A DNA stretch of 64,000 nt, from NCBI RefSeq assembly GCF_030409635.1, contig NZ_JAUFQF010000004.1, positions 1,584,241 through 1,648,240 of the forward strand. The letters are read 5' to 3'. Source of the stretch: Vibrio agarivorans (GTDB lineage Bacteria; Pseudomonadota; Gammaproteobacteria; Enterobacterales; Vibrionaceae). Both the position numbers and the translations under genes were made by a program. The notes under the pieces were generated by a model. The model did no database searches. It was not told the DNA's origin and saw nothing but the letters and a program-made list of their open reading frames with translations. Shown here one piece after another: positions 35,553 to 44,606 of this stretch (the first letter of the stretch is position 1; each line of letters begins with the position of its first letter).

Positions 35553-36866
35553 GTGAATCAAAATTTAAAATTAGCCGACATTATAGCGGTTGGCTTTATG
35601 CTCTTTGCCTTCTTTTTAGGCGCAGGAAACATTATTTTCCCACCAATCGCGGGTCAGCTGGCTGGCGAGAACTTAATGCCGGCTATGCTGGGCTTTCTAC
35701 TCACTGCGGTAGGCCTACCTTTGATTACCGTGATTGCTTTGGCTTTCGCTGGTGGTAGTTGGCAGCACATGACAAGAGATCTTCCAAAAGGTGTTGCAAC
35801 ACTGATTACGGTGCTGATCTTTATTATCATTGGTCCTGCGTTTGCTGCGCCGCGTACCGGTCTTGTGGCATACGAAATGGCCTTCCGTCCTTTCCTAGCC
35901 GACGCACAGCAGTTCCACTTGACACTATTTTCAGTCTTCTTCTTCTGTGTCGCCATGTTTTTTGCATGGTCACAAGGCAAGCTTATCGACATTATCGGTA
36001 AGTTTCTGACACCAGCACTGTTTATTGGTCTTATGGTGTTGGCATTCGCTGTATTTGTTGACCCTCAAGGTGTTGCAATTGCTGCACAGGGCGATTATGC
36101 GACTCAACCTTTAACGACTGGCTTTCTTGAAGGTTACAACACTATGGATACCTTCGGTGCACTGATGTTCGGCATGCTGATTGTCGATGCGATTCGTAGC
36201 AAAGGCATCACAGATAGCGCAGCAACTAAAAAGTATTTGGTGAGCGCAGCCGTTATTGCAGCAGTTGGCCTGACTTTTGTTTACGTATCACTGTTTTATC
36301 TTGGTGCAACCAGTGCTTCTGTCGCGGCTGGTGCAGATAACGGGGGCGCGATTTTAAGTCAGTATGTACAAGCTTTGTTTGGTCCATCTGGCCAACTGGT
36401 TCTGTCTGTTATTGTGTTGCTTGCTTGTTTAACTACAGCGATTGGTTTGATTTCGGCATGTTCTGATTATTTCGCTTCTTTGACGTCTATTTCTTACAAA
36501 AAATGGGTCATTATTAATGGTGCTGCATGTGCGGTGGTCGCCAATATCGGTCTGTCTCAGCTGATTGCTTTGTCTGTTCCGGTACTGTTTGCGCTCTACC
36601 CCGTTGCAATCGCATTAGTTGCATTGGCATTTATTCGTCCATTTTTACCTCATCCAAAAGCAGCCTCACGTATTATCGTTGCAGTTGCGCTGCTATTTGC
36701 ATTGATTGATGCAGCAAAAGTGGCTGGGGTGGATGTGTCTATGTTTGACTCATTGCCACTATTCAGTGTGGGAATGGGCTGGGTGCTACCAACATTGACA
36801 GCGGTAATTGCAGGTTTCTTTATTTCTGGCCCAACAGCGACACAGGGTACAAAAGAAGCGGCGTAA
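35553..36866 (+). CDS. brnQ: Branched-chain amino acid transporter BrnQ (LIVCS family)
   Basis: A 437-residue inner-membrane transporter (E. coli 439 aa) with about twelve hydrophobic helices that imports leucine, isoleucine and valine with Na+. The start NLKLADIIAVGFMLFAFFLGAGNIIFPP in pieces, including FFLGAGNIIFPP, is the LIVCS signature, and GPAFAAPRTGLVAYE follows. The start is GTG with ACGAGGAAT upstream. A single-gene unit with its own terminator. Confidence 0.95.
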   Translation: MNQNLKLADIIAVGFMLFAFFLGAGNIIFPPIAGQLAGENLMPAMLGFLLTAVGLPLITVIALAFAGGSWQHMTRDLPKGVATLITVLIFIIIGPAFAAPRTGLVAYEMAFRPFLADAQQFHLTLFSVFFFCVAMFFAWSQGKLIDIIGKFLTPALFIGLMVLAFAVFVDPQGVAIAAQGDYATQPLTTGFLEGYNTMDTFGALMFGMLIVDAIRSKGITDSAATKKYLVSAAVIAAVGLTFVYVSLFYLGATSASVAAGADNGGAILSQYVQALFGPSGQLVLSVIVLLACLTTAIGLISACSDYFASLTSISYKKWVIINGAACAVVANIGLSQLIALSVPVLFALYPVAIALVALAFIRPFLPHPKAASRIIVAVALLFALIDAAKVAGVDVSMFDSLPLFSVGMGWVLPTLTAVIAGFFISGPTATQGTKEAA

Positions 36867-36889
36867 TTGAAAAATATCTAGGTTTTATG

Positions 36890-36918
36890 AAGCTGGCTGC
36901 ATGGCCAGCTTTTTTTTT
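36890..36918 (+). terminator. Terminator after brnQ
   Basis: AGCTGGC and GCCAGCT pair around a short TGCAT-type loop and are followed by eight or nine T. Confidence 0.93.
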
Positions 36919-37029
36919 GAGTGTGTTTTCGATATGACTATGCATATTGGAGATGATTTTTTCTGTATCTTCGTCACATTTTTGAGTACACTTTCGCGGT
37001 TAAATTCTATTCTAAAATGTTGAGCCAAC

Positions 37030-38128
37030 ATGTTTGAAATCAATCCTATTAAAAACCGTCTGAAGGACGTGACTGAGCGCACGAATGTCCTTAGGGGGTA
37101 TCTTTGACTATGACGCCAAGAAAGAGCGTCTAGAAGAAGTTAATGCAGAGCTAGAACAACCGGATGTATGGAACGAACCGGAGCGTGCGCAAGCACTAGG
37201 TAAAGAACGTGCTTCCCTAGAAGCGGTTGTTGAAACTATCGACTTGCTTGACCAAGGTGTAGAGGACGTTGATGGTCTTCTTGAACTTGCTGTCGAAGAA
37301 GAAGATCAAGAGACCTTTGATGAAGTTGAGCCAGAACTTGCTGAGCTAGAAGCGAAGCTAGAAAAGCTTGAGTTCCGTCGTATGTTCTCTGGTGATCACG
37401 ATGAGTCAGATTGCTATATCGACCTTCAGTCGGGTTCTGGTGGTACAGAAGCTCAAGACTGGACTTCAATGATGTTGCGCATGTACTTGCGTTGGGCTGA
37501 GGCAAAAGGCTTTAAGACCGAGGTGATTGAAGTATCTGAGGGTGAAGTTGCTGGCCTTAAGGGAGCAACGGTACGAATTTCAGGTGAGTACGCTTATGGC
37601 TGGCTACGCACAGAAACAGGTGTTCACCGTCTGGTTCGTAAGTCTCCATTTGACTCAAGTGGTCGTCGTCATACTTCGTTCGCGTCTGCATTTATTTACC
37701 CAGAGATTGATGACAACATTCAGATTGACATTAACCCTGCTGATCTACGCATTGACGTATACCGCGCCTCTGGTGCGGGTGGTCAGCACGTAAACACCAC
37801 GGAATCGGCGGTTCGTATTACTCACGTTCCAACCAATACTGTGGTGCAATGTCAGAATGACCGTTCTCAGCATAAGAACAAAGACCAAGCGATGAAGCAG
37901 CTTCGTGCAAAACTGTTTGAATTAGAGATTCAAAAGCAGAACGCAGAGAAGCAAGCCAATGAAGATGCTAAATCTGACATCGGTTGGGGTAGCCAAATCC
38001 GCTCTTACGTACTGGATGACTCGCGCATCAAAGACTTACGTACTGGCGTTGAAAACCGCAATACTCAAGCGGTTCTTGATGGCGACCTAGACAAATTTAT
38101 CGAAGCTAGCCTGAAATCAGGTCTGTAA
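37030..38128 (+). CDS. prfB: Peptide chain release factor 2, with programmed +1 frameshift
   Basis: RF2 (365 residues after frameshifting, the same as E. coli) reads UAA and UGA stop codons. Translation starts at ATG 37030, runs 25 codons to CTT and meets in-frame TGA at 37105-37107; a +1 shift skips T37105 and continues at GAC from 37106 to the stop at 38128. The classical signal is intact: internal Shine-Dalgarno AGGGGG at 37093-37098, slippery CTT and TGAC. The codon-recognition motif SPF is in [12 protein letters not shown] and the catalytic GGQ in [15 protein letters not shown]. lysS follows 50 bp downstream, the usual operon. Confidence 0.98.
37093..37108 (+). promoter_or_regulatory. 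RF2 programmed frameshift site
   Basis: AGGGGG-TAT-CTT-TGAC: the internal Shine-Dalgarno sequence pairs with 16S rRNA and the CTT codon slips by +1 when RF2 is limiting, so RF2 autoregulates its own synthesis. Confidence 0.97.
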
Positions 38129-38178
38129 GCTTTTCACCGAAAAACAATTTTCACAAAGAAAGACAGGATACATCGAAA

Positions 38179-39696
38179 ATGACTGATGCTGTTCAAAACG
38201 AAAACGCACAAGAAGAGAATAAGCTGATCGCAGAGCGTCGTAGCAAGCTGGATCATATCCGCAAGAGCTGCAAAGCAAACGGTCACCCAAATGATTTCCG
38301 TCGTGAGCACCTAGCTGGCGATCTTCAAGCGGAATTCGGTGAAAAGACGAAAGAAGAGCTAGAAGAGTTAAACCACGTTGTTGCAATCGCTGGCCGTGTA
38401 ATGGCTAAGCGTGGTCCATTCCTAGCTATTCAAGAAACATCTGGCCGTATCCAAGCATACGCTGCAAAAGATGTTCAAAAAGAGCTTAAAGAGAAATACC
38501 AAGGCCTAGATATCGGTGACATCATCGGTGTTAAAGGTGCGCTTCACAAGTCAGGTAAAGGCGACCTTTACGTGAACATGGAGTCTTACGAGCTGCTAAC
38601 TAAAGCACTTCGTCCGCTTCCAGAGAAGTTCCACGGCCTGACTGATCAAGAGATGCGTTACCGTCAGCGTTACGTTGACCTAATCGTGAACGAAGACTCT
38701 CGCAACGCATTCATCGTGCGCTCTAAGCTTGTGTCTTCAATCCGTAACTTCATGAGCTCAAAAGGCTACCTAGAAGTTGAAACGCCAATGATGCACGTGA
38801 TCCCTGGTGGTGCAACGGCTCGTCCATTCATCACTCACCACAATGCACTAGATATCGACATGTACCTACGTGTTGCACCTGAGCTTTACCTGAAGCGTCT
38901 AGTCGTGGGTGGTTTTGACCGTGTATTTGAGATCAACCGTAACTTCCGTAACGAAGGTCTTTCTCCACGTCACAACCCAGAATTCACAATGATGGAATTC
39001 TACCAAGCGTACTCTGACTACAAAGATCTTATGGATCTAACAGAAGAGATGCTAAGCACAGCAGCGATGGACGTTCTTGGTTCGACTTCTATGCCTTACG
39101 GTGACGAGACTGTAGAGTTCGGTGGTAAATACGCTCGCATGAGCATGTTCGATGCGATCAAGCACTACAACCCTGAGCACGCTGAGATTCAAGCACTAAC
39201 TGAAGCAGACCTACAAGATCGTGACAAGATGGTAGCTATCGCGAAATCTGTACACGTAGAAGTAGAGACGTTCTGGACATGTGGTCAGCTTCTTGAAGAG
39301 ATCTTTGGTGAAACGGCTGAGCCTCAGCTAATTCAACCAACGTTCATCACTGGCTACCCTGCAGACATCTCACCACTTGCACGTCGTAGCGATGAAAACC
39401 CGTTCTTCACAGACCGTTTTGAGTTCTTCATCGGTGGCCGTGAAGTTGCAAACGGCTTCTCAGAGCTTAACGATGCACAAGACCAAGATGAGCGTTTCAA
39501 GGCGCAAGTTAACGCGAAAGACGCGGGTGATGATGAGGCTATGTACTACGATGCAGACTACATCACAGCCCTAGAGCACGGCTTACCGCCAACAGCAGGT
39601 CAAGGTATTGGTATCGATCGTCTAGCGATGCTATTTACTAACACGCACACTATTCGTGACGTTATTCTATTCCCAGCGATGCGCCCGCAAGCGTAA
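38179..39696 (+). CDS. lysS: Lysyl-tRNA synthetase (class II)
   Basis: A 505-residue class IIb synthetase, the same length as E. coli LysS. An N-terminal OB-fold anticodon-binding domain (about 60-150) precedes the catalytic core with motif 2 [19 protein letters not shown] and motif 3 [15 protein letters not shown]. It is co-transcribed with prfB and ends at a strong terminator. Complete, with strongly biased codon use. Confidence 0.98.
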   Translation: MTDAVQNENAQEENKLIAERRSKLDHIRKSCKANGHPNDFRREHLAGDLQAEFGEKTKEELEELNHVVAIAGRVMAKRGPFLAIQETSGRIQAYAAKDVQKELKEKYQGLDIGDIIGVKGALHKSGKGDLYVNMESYELLTKALRPLPEKFHGLTDQEMRYRQRYVDLIVNEDSRNAFIVRSKLVSSIRNFMSSKGYLEVETPMMHVIPGGATARPFITHHNALDIDMYLRVAPELYLKRLVVGGFDRVFEINRNFRNEGLSPRHNPEFTMMEFYQAYSDYKDLMDLTEEMLSTAAMDVLGSTSMPYGDETVEFGGKYARMSMFDAIKHYNPEHAEIQALTEADLQDRDKMVAIAKSVHVEVETFWTCGQLLEEIFGETAEPQLIQPTFITGYPADISPLARRSDENPFFTDRFEFFIGGREVANGFSELNDAQDQDERFKAQVNAKDAGDDEAMYYDADYITALEHGLPPTAGQGIGIDRLAMLFTNTHTIRDVILFPAMRPQA

Positions 39697-40047
39697 TTGA
39701 CAATAAATATCGTCTAATCTTCAAAGAGTTGCTTTCGAGCAACTCTTTTTTTATGCATCGAGTATAGCCTGATTCGTTTCGAGCTTGAGGAAAATGAACA
39801 CTTTGGTTTGAATTTATATTTATTGTACTAACTTATTAATATCAGCCAGTACGAAAGACTAAAAAGAGTGACGAATGCGTTGAGTGGCATATTTTTCGAC
39901 TTAATTCGAAAAATTGAGTGAATTTCACGATGGCCTAACTAGAATGTTACATTTTGTTACGTTAGTCTTAATACTGATACTTGATATGTTTTATCGTCTC
40001 AAGGTTCACGTTTGTTTGTATTTGGATAAGTAATAAAAGGAAAGGAC
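39697..40047. other. Intergenic region before vpsR
   Basis: After the lysS terminator the sequence is A+T-rich and holds the vpsR promoter. A direct GTTAC-type repeat (GTTACATTTTGTTACG, about 39945-39961) is the only pattern noted. AAAGGAAAGG precedes the vpsR start. Confidence 0.5.
39723..39752 (+). terminator. Terminator after lysS
   Basis: AAAGAGTTGCT and AGCAACTCTTTTTTT pair around TTCG. Confidence 0.94.
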
Positions 40048-41379
40048 ATGGGCTCTCATTTTAGACAGGACTCTATCCCCGGATCACTAATAGTGGTCGG
40101 TGGTACACCTGAGCCTTGGTTGAAGGTGTTAGAAAGCGCCGGTTGGAGTTGTACTATCAGCGGTGACCTTCGCAAAGCAGATGTGTTATTTAATGAGACA
40201 GGGCCGTGTATCGGTATTGTTGATTTGAGTCACGATGAGTTCTCGCTAAATGGCATTGCGAGTTTAGTGAGTCAGCATAAACACGTTCGTTGGATGGCGT
40301 TGATTCGAGAGTCTCAACTAAAATCTGACACTATCTGCCAGTTCATTGTGAACTTCTGCATCGATTTCTTTACCTCTCCTATCCCAGATACCCAGTTACT
40401 GAGTACGATTGGCCATCAACTTGGTATGCTCAAACTAGAGATGAAAGTGTGGCCGCATTTTGGTAGCAACAACGACATGGGCCTTGTGGGTGAGTCTATG
40501 CCGATGAAGCGTCTTCGTGACCAAATCAAACGTATAGGCCCAACAGACGTGAGTATCCTCATTTATGGTGAGAGTGGCTCGGGCAAAGAGAAGGTCGCGA
40601 GAGCGATTCATAAAACGTCTTCACGCTCGCAGCGTGAGTTTATCTCTGTCAACTGTCGTGCGCTTTCTGAGAATAGCCTCGAAACAGAGCTGTTTGGCAT
40701 AGGACTTGAACCTGGGGCAAAGTCTATGCTAGAGCGCGCTGACGGCGGCACAATTCTTCTCAACGATATCCTGACCTTACCCAAATCACAGCAATTGAAT
40801 TTACTGCGCTTCTTACAAGAGGGAACCGTAGATACTGCTGAAGGCTCGAAAAAGGTCGATGTGCGTATTTTGGCGGCAAATTCGATGGACATCGAGAAAG
40901 CACTTATTGATGGAGACTTTAATGAAGACCTTTATCATTATATTAATGTGCTGCGTATTAATGTCCCAAGCTTAAAAGAACGCTCAGGTGATATAGCGCT
41001 GTTGGCGCGTCATTTCTTGCAAGTGTATGCCAAAGATTACAATGCTCAAGCTCGCAGTTATAGTGAGGAGTCAATTAAGGCACTGGCACGTTATCATTGG
41101 CCGGGTAATGTTCGTGAATTAATGAACCTAATTAAACGCGTTGTATTAATGTCGGAACAGCCCATTATTGAAGAAGGGCAGTTGGAGTTACCCAAACGAA
41201 ATAATGGAAAACGCAGTTTGAAGAGTATTCGTGAGCGCAGTGAGCGAGACGCATTAATGTTGGTGCTCGAATCTCATGATGGTCAAGTGTCTCAGGCTGC
41301 TAAAGAGCTGGGTGTTTCGCGAGCCACTATGTATCGCTTGCTGAATAAACATAATCTGATCAGTGAAAACTCGATCTAA
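40048..41379 (+). CDS. vpsR: Cyclic-di-GMP-responsive biofilm regulator VpsR
   Basis: A 443-residue response-regulator-like protein of the NtrC family, close in length and sequence pattern to V. cholerae VpsR, which binds c-di-GMP and activates polysaccharide and biofilm genes. The atypical receiver contains Asp59 (CIGIVDLSHDEFS), the AAA+ domain has Walker A GESGSGKE at 174-181, and the C-terminus is a Fis-type helix-turn-helix (SQAAKELGVSRATMYRLL). The GAFTGA loop needed for sigma-54 contact is missing (ELFGIGLEPGAKS) and Walker B is altered to GGTILLNDI, in line with VpsR working with sigma-70. It follows lysS, as in V. cholerae. Confidence 0.94.
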   Translation: MGSHFRQDSIPGSLIVVGGTPEPWLKVLESAGWSCTISGDLRKADVLFNETGPCIGIVDLSHDEFSLNGIASLVSQHKHVRWMALIRESQLKSDTICQFIVNFCIDFFTSPIPDTQLLSTIGHQLGMLKLEMKVWPHFGSNNDMGLVGESMPMKRLRDQIKRIGPTDVSILIYGESGSGKEKVARAIHKTSSRSQREFISVNCRALSENSLETELFGIGLEPGAKSMLERADGGTILLNDILTLPKSQQLNLLRFLQEGTVDTAEGSKKVDVRILAANSMDIEKALIDGDFNEDLYHYINVLRINVPSLKERSGDIALLARHFLQVYAKDYNAQARSYSEESIKALARYHWPGNVRELMNLIKRVVLMSEQPIIEEGQLELPKRNNGKRSLKSIRERSERDALMLVLESHDGQVSQAAKELGVSRATMYRLLNKHNLISENSI

Positions 41380-41714
41380 TTATTGTCACTGATTCATTCA
41401 TCAAATAATAAGAGCAACCCTAGGGTTGCTCTTATTATTTGCTATTTATGACATGGTACGTGAACGAAGCATCAAGAAATGACATTACAGCACAGTAAGG
41501 GTCAGACGTGGCGGAATATGTTATTGAAGTGGCAAGAAGGGAGTAGTTATTAGAGAATTATTTTCTTTTTATCGAATAAAAAACAATCAGGTTGAAATAC
41601 TCACCTTGTTGAGTAAGAATTAACCACAAGTCGCAAGACTTACTACAAAGCTTGGCTCACTGACGAGCTAAATTACCATTTCAATTCAGGAACTTATTTA
41701 GCTAGGAGGCTCAT
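41380..41714. other. Intergenic region after vpsR
   Basis: Contains the 40-bp palindrome at 41402-41441 and an inverted repeat TACTCA/TGAGTA at about 41599-41616. The rest is A+T-rich without a visible gene; it probably holds the promoter for the small genes that follow. Confidence 0.5.
41402..41441. terminator. Perfect 40-bp palindrome, vpsR terminator
   Basis: CAAATAATAAGAGCAACCCT is followed immediately by its exact reverse complement, with no loop bases. The GC-rich centre with flanking A/T arms acts as a bidirectional terminator hairpin just after vpsR. Confidence 0.8.
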
Positions 41715-41843
41715 ATGATTACCGTCAAAACGTTTGATTGCGTATGGGCTATGCATGCCGATTTTTCAGCAGATAAACACTTTGCCACAGCGGCCAAGTG
41801 TTCGCTGAAACACATGCCCGCACGAAGCACTTTCGCTAAATAA
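41715..41843 (+). CDS. Small hypothetical protein (42 aa)
   Basis: A 42-residue ORF beginning MITVKTFDCVWAMHADFSAD and ending MPARSTFAK, with three His, two Cys and no membrane segment. The start is preceded by an excellent GCTAGGAGG Shine-Dalgarno sequence with optimal spacing, which supports translation. No family recognised. It lies 104 bp upstream of the DUF1127-like gene on the same strand, so the two may share a transcript. Confidence 0.5.
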   Translation: MITVKTFDCVWAMHADFSADKHFATAAKCSLKHMPARSTFAK

Positions 41844-41947
41844 CCGTTCCGTAGTCTTTAAATAGCTGCGGTTAACTGCAGCTCATACCTAAGCTCGTAT
41901 TTTTATTTGCTGCCGTTTTCCGCGTCACTTAACTCATTAGGAGAACG

Positions 41948-42202
41948 ATGATGCGTCATTCAATTTATCTAAAACTTGCAGCATGGTGTGTAGTTGCCGA
42001 TCTAAAACAAGAAGAGCGAGCATGGAAGAGACGAGTACGTCAAAGCGCCCATGAGCTTCCTTTCCATAGCGAGCATCTACTTCGAGATGTTGGTTTAGAC
42101 GCGACAGGACGCCCTCTAGGTCGCACTGAAGCACCGAAAGCTACAGCGGGTCGCCGCGTGAGACATCTTAGAAGGATATTACAATCTAGAATGATCACGT
42201 AA
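41948..42202 (+). CDS. DUF1127-like small basic protein (84 aa)
   Basis: An 84-residue Arg-rich protein. The segment LKQEERAWKRRVRQSAHEL...SEHLLRDVGLDATGRPLG resembles the DUF1127 (YjiS-like) pattern of a basic helix followed by L-L-R-D-[IV]-G-L. DUF1127 proteins in other bacteria act in RNA turnover or phosphate and carbon metabolism; no role is shown here. TAGGAGAACG precedes two adjacent ATG codons (41948 and 41951), so the exact start may be one codon later. A terminator follows at 42208-42233. Confidence 0.7.
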   Translation: MMRHSIYLKLAAWCVVADLKQEERAWKRRVRQSAHELPFHSEHLLRDVGLDATGRPLGRTEAPKATAGRRVRHLRRILQSRMIT

Positions 42203-42207
42203 TGCGT

Positions 42208-42233
42208 AAGGGGAGGGAGTAACACCTCCCCTT
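42208..42233 (+). terminator. Terminator after the DUF1127-like gene
   Basis: AAGGGGAGG and CCTCCCCTT pair around GAGTAACA; T content downstream is modest (AATTCTCTTT). Confidence 0.75.
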
Positions 42234-42412
42234 AATTCTCTTTGCGGTGTGGGTTGCAGGGTTATTGCTATCGAACTTTGGTTTATTGACCGAATAATGC
42301 GCCCAAATTTGTCGCAATTCATAGACACTTTCATCACTACTGCACAAGATAATGGGATGAAAAACAATAGCACCGGGATCCTTGACTACAATTTCAAAGA
42401 TGGAGGTGCACA

Positions 42413-42724
42413 ATGCAAAGAAGACAACTAGATAAATGGTTGCACGGTTATCACAAAGAGACGTACCGCACTCCTAAGGTCTTTGTGATTGGATGTGCTG
42501 ACCTAGCAAAATATCAACTCGCGGTGGAATATAAACATAAACTTGAGCCTGTCACGGTCGACAATGAGCCGGTTCACTACGACTCATTGGAGTTGGTCAA
42601 AGAGGATTTGACCCGATTGGGTTTTGACAAAGCCTATTTGCGCTTGCACAACGCTTATGACGAGTGTGGTGCTGAGTCAGCGATTGGCTATAGCGATATT
42701 GAACTCTCTTTGGTCACTCATTAG
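42413..42724 (+). CDS. DUF6482-like protein (103 aa)
   Basis: A 103-residue soluble protein beginning MQRRQLDKWLHGYHKE and containing VIGCADLAKYQLAVEYKHKLEPV. The D/A-x-x-x-Y-x-x-x-V-E-Y core followed by a helical C-terminus with a single Cys suggests the DUF6482 family of small Vibrio and Shewanella proteins; this assignment is from memory. Start supported by GGAGGTGC upstream. Convergent with mutH. Function unknown. Confidence 0.65.
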   Translation: MQRRQLDKWLHGYHKETYRTPKVFVIGCADLAKYQLAVEYKHKLEPVTVDNEPVHYDSLELVKEDLTRLGFDKAYLRLHNAYDECGAESAIGYSDIELSLVTH

Positions 42725-42745
42725 AGGCATCGACTGATTAATGTC

Positions 42746-43414
42746 TTATGATGCGTAATGATCGTTGAGAATAGACGCTGTAAATTGAGTGCGTAGATAG
42801 AAACCTCTTGGGCGCGTTTTAATGATTTTTCCACTAGAACCATACGCTTCAGTTAGCGCTTTGCCATTGGCAGCTTTAGGGCGCAGCTGAAGCATCTCTC
42901 CGTGCCTAGCGGTTATCTTTTCAATATCCCCAAGGACAATCATCTCCATTAACTCTTCCCAGTCTTGACGCAGTTGTTTCTCTTGCTCAGGGCTCGGCGA
43001 CCATATTAATGGCGCTCCCACTTTACGCTCCGCCAATGGAATTTCTCTTTCTCCTTCGATAGGCACCCACAAGACACGTGACATTTTATTGCGAACGTGG
43101 CTGTTCTCCCAAGTGAGCCCATGAACGCCCAGCAGAGGTGCTACACAGACAAATGTGGTTTCAAGTGGCTTGCCCTGATAGCTAATCGGAATAGTTTTGA
43201 GTTCTATCCCCAGCTGTTCAAAATCTTGTTGCGGCTTGCTTCCCGCTGTTGCACCGAGGTGCCACTCTATGAGTTGTCCAACCCAGCCTTTATCTCGCGT
43301 GAGATCGTTTGGCACTGACATTGATGCCTCTTGCGCGAGTTGAGCAAAGGTCATGCCGGCAATTTGCCAGGCTCTATCAAGGAGTTCTTGTTCTGTTTCT
43401 GGTTCAGCTTTCAT
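42746..43414 (-). CDS. mutH: DNA mismatch repair endonuclease MutH
   Basis: A 222-residue (E. coli 229) GATC-specific nickase that cuts the unmethylated strand during methyl-directed mismatch repair. The catalytic DxnExK motif is visible as [12 protein letters not shown] with Asp64, Glu71 and Lys73, and the C-terminal [16 protein letters not shown] is typical. Its presence implies Dam methylation in this organism. It is divergent from rppH across a 671-bp gap with a cluster of DnaA boxes. Confidence 0.96.
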   Translation of the reverse strand: MKAEPETEQELLDRAWQIAGMTFAQLAQEASMSVPNDLTRDKGWVGQLIEWHLGATAGSKPQQDFEQLGIELKTIPISYQGKPLETTFVCVAPLLGVHGLTWENSHVRNKMSRVLWVPIEGEREIPLAERKVGAPLIWSPSPEQEKQLRQDWEELMEMIVLGDIEKITARHGEMLQLRPKAANGKALTEAYGSSGKIIKTRPRGFYLRTQFTASILNDHYAS

Positions 43415-43570
43415 CGTGTCTTGTTGCGTGGGTACATAACTGGAAATTGAGAGTATCGGTGTTTTCTGAGTCGATTGATGTTGATTCTAGCAGATGATGC
43501 AGGTGTAACGGCACTGCTTATCGGTTGTTGTTGCTCTTTAATATTGAGTAAAAAGTCATTTAAGTTCAAC

Positions 43571-44050
43571 TTATCCACAGAAAGCGAGCCCAAAAAGAGC
43601 GAGAGCTAAAGGTATGTATGAATAAACAGGGGTTTTGAGTGCAATAAATGGTTGAAAAACTAGACTAAGTTCTAATATTAACTTTTTAGTGTGGATAACG
43701 TTACGGATGGTTGATCTTTGACCAGTTTGGTTTTGGTTGGATTTAATAACGGTAAGGTTAGACGAGGTATTCTTTGTTTTTGTATTAAGTGGCTGAAATG
43801 TGGTGTTATTTTCCTATTTTTCTGACTTTGTGTGTGATTGGTTTTCGATTGGGTGTTGAGTTTTTGATCTAATTGGTGACTATTTTGCACATGGTTATTC
43901 ACAGAAAAGGTGAATAAATGTGGGCTGTGTCTCACTCTAATGTTGATAAGTTCTAGTGTGGCGAAAAGTTATCCATAAAGACGGGCTTCTTGCACAAATC
44001 ATGCATTAATCACACTTGTAGGTTTGCTAGTGCTGGGGATATGTGGAAAA
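43571..44050. promoter_or_regulatory. DnaA-box cluster between mutH and rppH (DARS2-like candidate)
   Basis: Matches to TTWTNCACA are: TTATCCACA at 43571-43579 (+), TGTGGATAA at 43690-43698 (-), TTTTGCACA at 43883-43891 (+), TTATTCACA at 43895-43903 (+) and TGTGGAAAA at 44042-44050 (-). One-mismatch copies are GGTGAATAA at 43909-43917 (-), TTATCCATA at 43969-43977 (+) and TCTTGCACA at 43988-43996 (+). The three at 43883-43917 form a tight core of two direct copies and one inverted. E. coli carries the DnaA-reactivating sequence DARS2 next to mutH. The region is A+T-rich and has no credible gene. Confidence 0.65.
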
Positions 44051-44085
44051 ATCACGGCATTAAAGAATTTATTTGAGGTCGGCCA

Positions 44086-44604
44086 GTGATCGATGGCGAT
44101 GGTTACCGCTTGAATGTCGGTATTGTGATTTGTAACAACCATGGTCAGGTATTCTGGGCTAAACGATTCGGACAACACTCATGGCAATTTCCTCAAGGGG
44201 GCATTGATGAAGGCGAGACACCTGAAGAAGCCATGTACCGTGAGTTATACGAGGAAGTCGGCTTAAAAAAACATGAAGTGAAGATCGTTGCGACGAGTCG
44301 TCATTGGCTGAGATATAAGCTCCCCAAACGACTCGTTCGATGGGATTCAAAGCCGGTCTGTATTGGCCAAAAACAGAAATGGTTTCTGCTGCGATTAGAC
44401 TGTGATGAGTCACGAATTAATATGCAGCGCGGAAACATGCCTGAATTTGATGGGTGGCGCTGGGTGAGTTATTGGTATCCAGTGAGACAAGTAGTGTCTT
44501 TTAAGCGCGATGTGTATCGTCGTGCGATGAAAGAGTTTGCCTCAGCGGCGATGCCTTTCCACGAGCGCAAGTTGAAATCTAAGCGCAAGCATAAAAGAGG
44601 ATAG
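44086..44604 (+). CDS. rppH: RNA pyrophosphohydrolase RppH
   Basis: A 172-residue Nudix hydrolase (E. coli 176) that removes pyrophosphate from the 5' end of mRNA and starts RNase E-dependent decay. The Nudix box spans about residues 38-60 ([17 protein letters not shown] then YEEVG). The start is GTG with TTTGAGG upstream. ptsP begins two bases after its stop codon, so the two are co-transcribed, as in E. coli. A DnaA-box cluster lies in its upstream region. Confidence 0.97.
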   Translation: MIDGDGYRLNVGIVICNNHGQVFWAKRFGQHSWQFPQGGIDEGETPEEAMYRELYEEVGLKKHEVKIVATSRHWLRYKLPKRLVRWDSKPVCIGQKQKWFLLRLDCDESRINMQRGNMPEFDGWRWVSYWYPVRQVVSFKRDVYRRAMKEFASAAMPFHERKLKSKRKHKRG

Positions 44605-44606
44605 GA

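Noticed and set aside
43678..43935. 85-aa minus-strand ORF in the mutH-rppH gap
   Set aside because: Low-complexity Gln/Asn/Lys composition, no ribosome binding site, and it overlaps the DnaA-box cluster.
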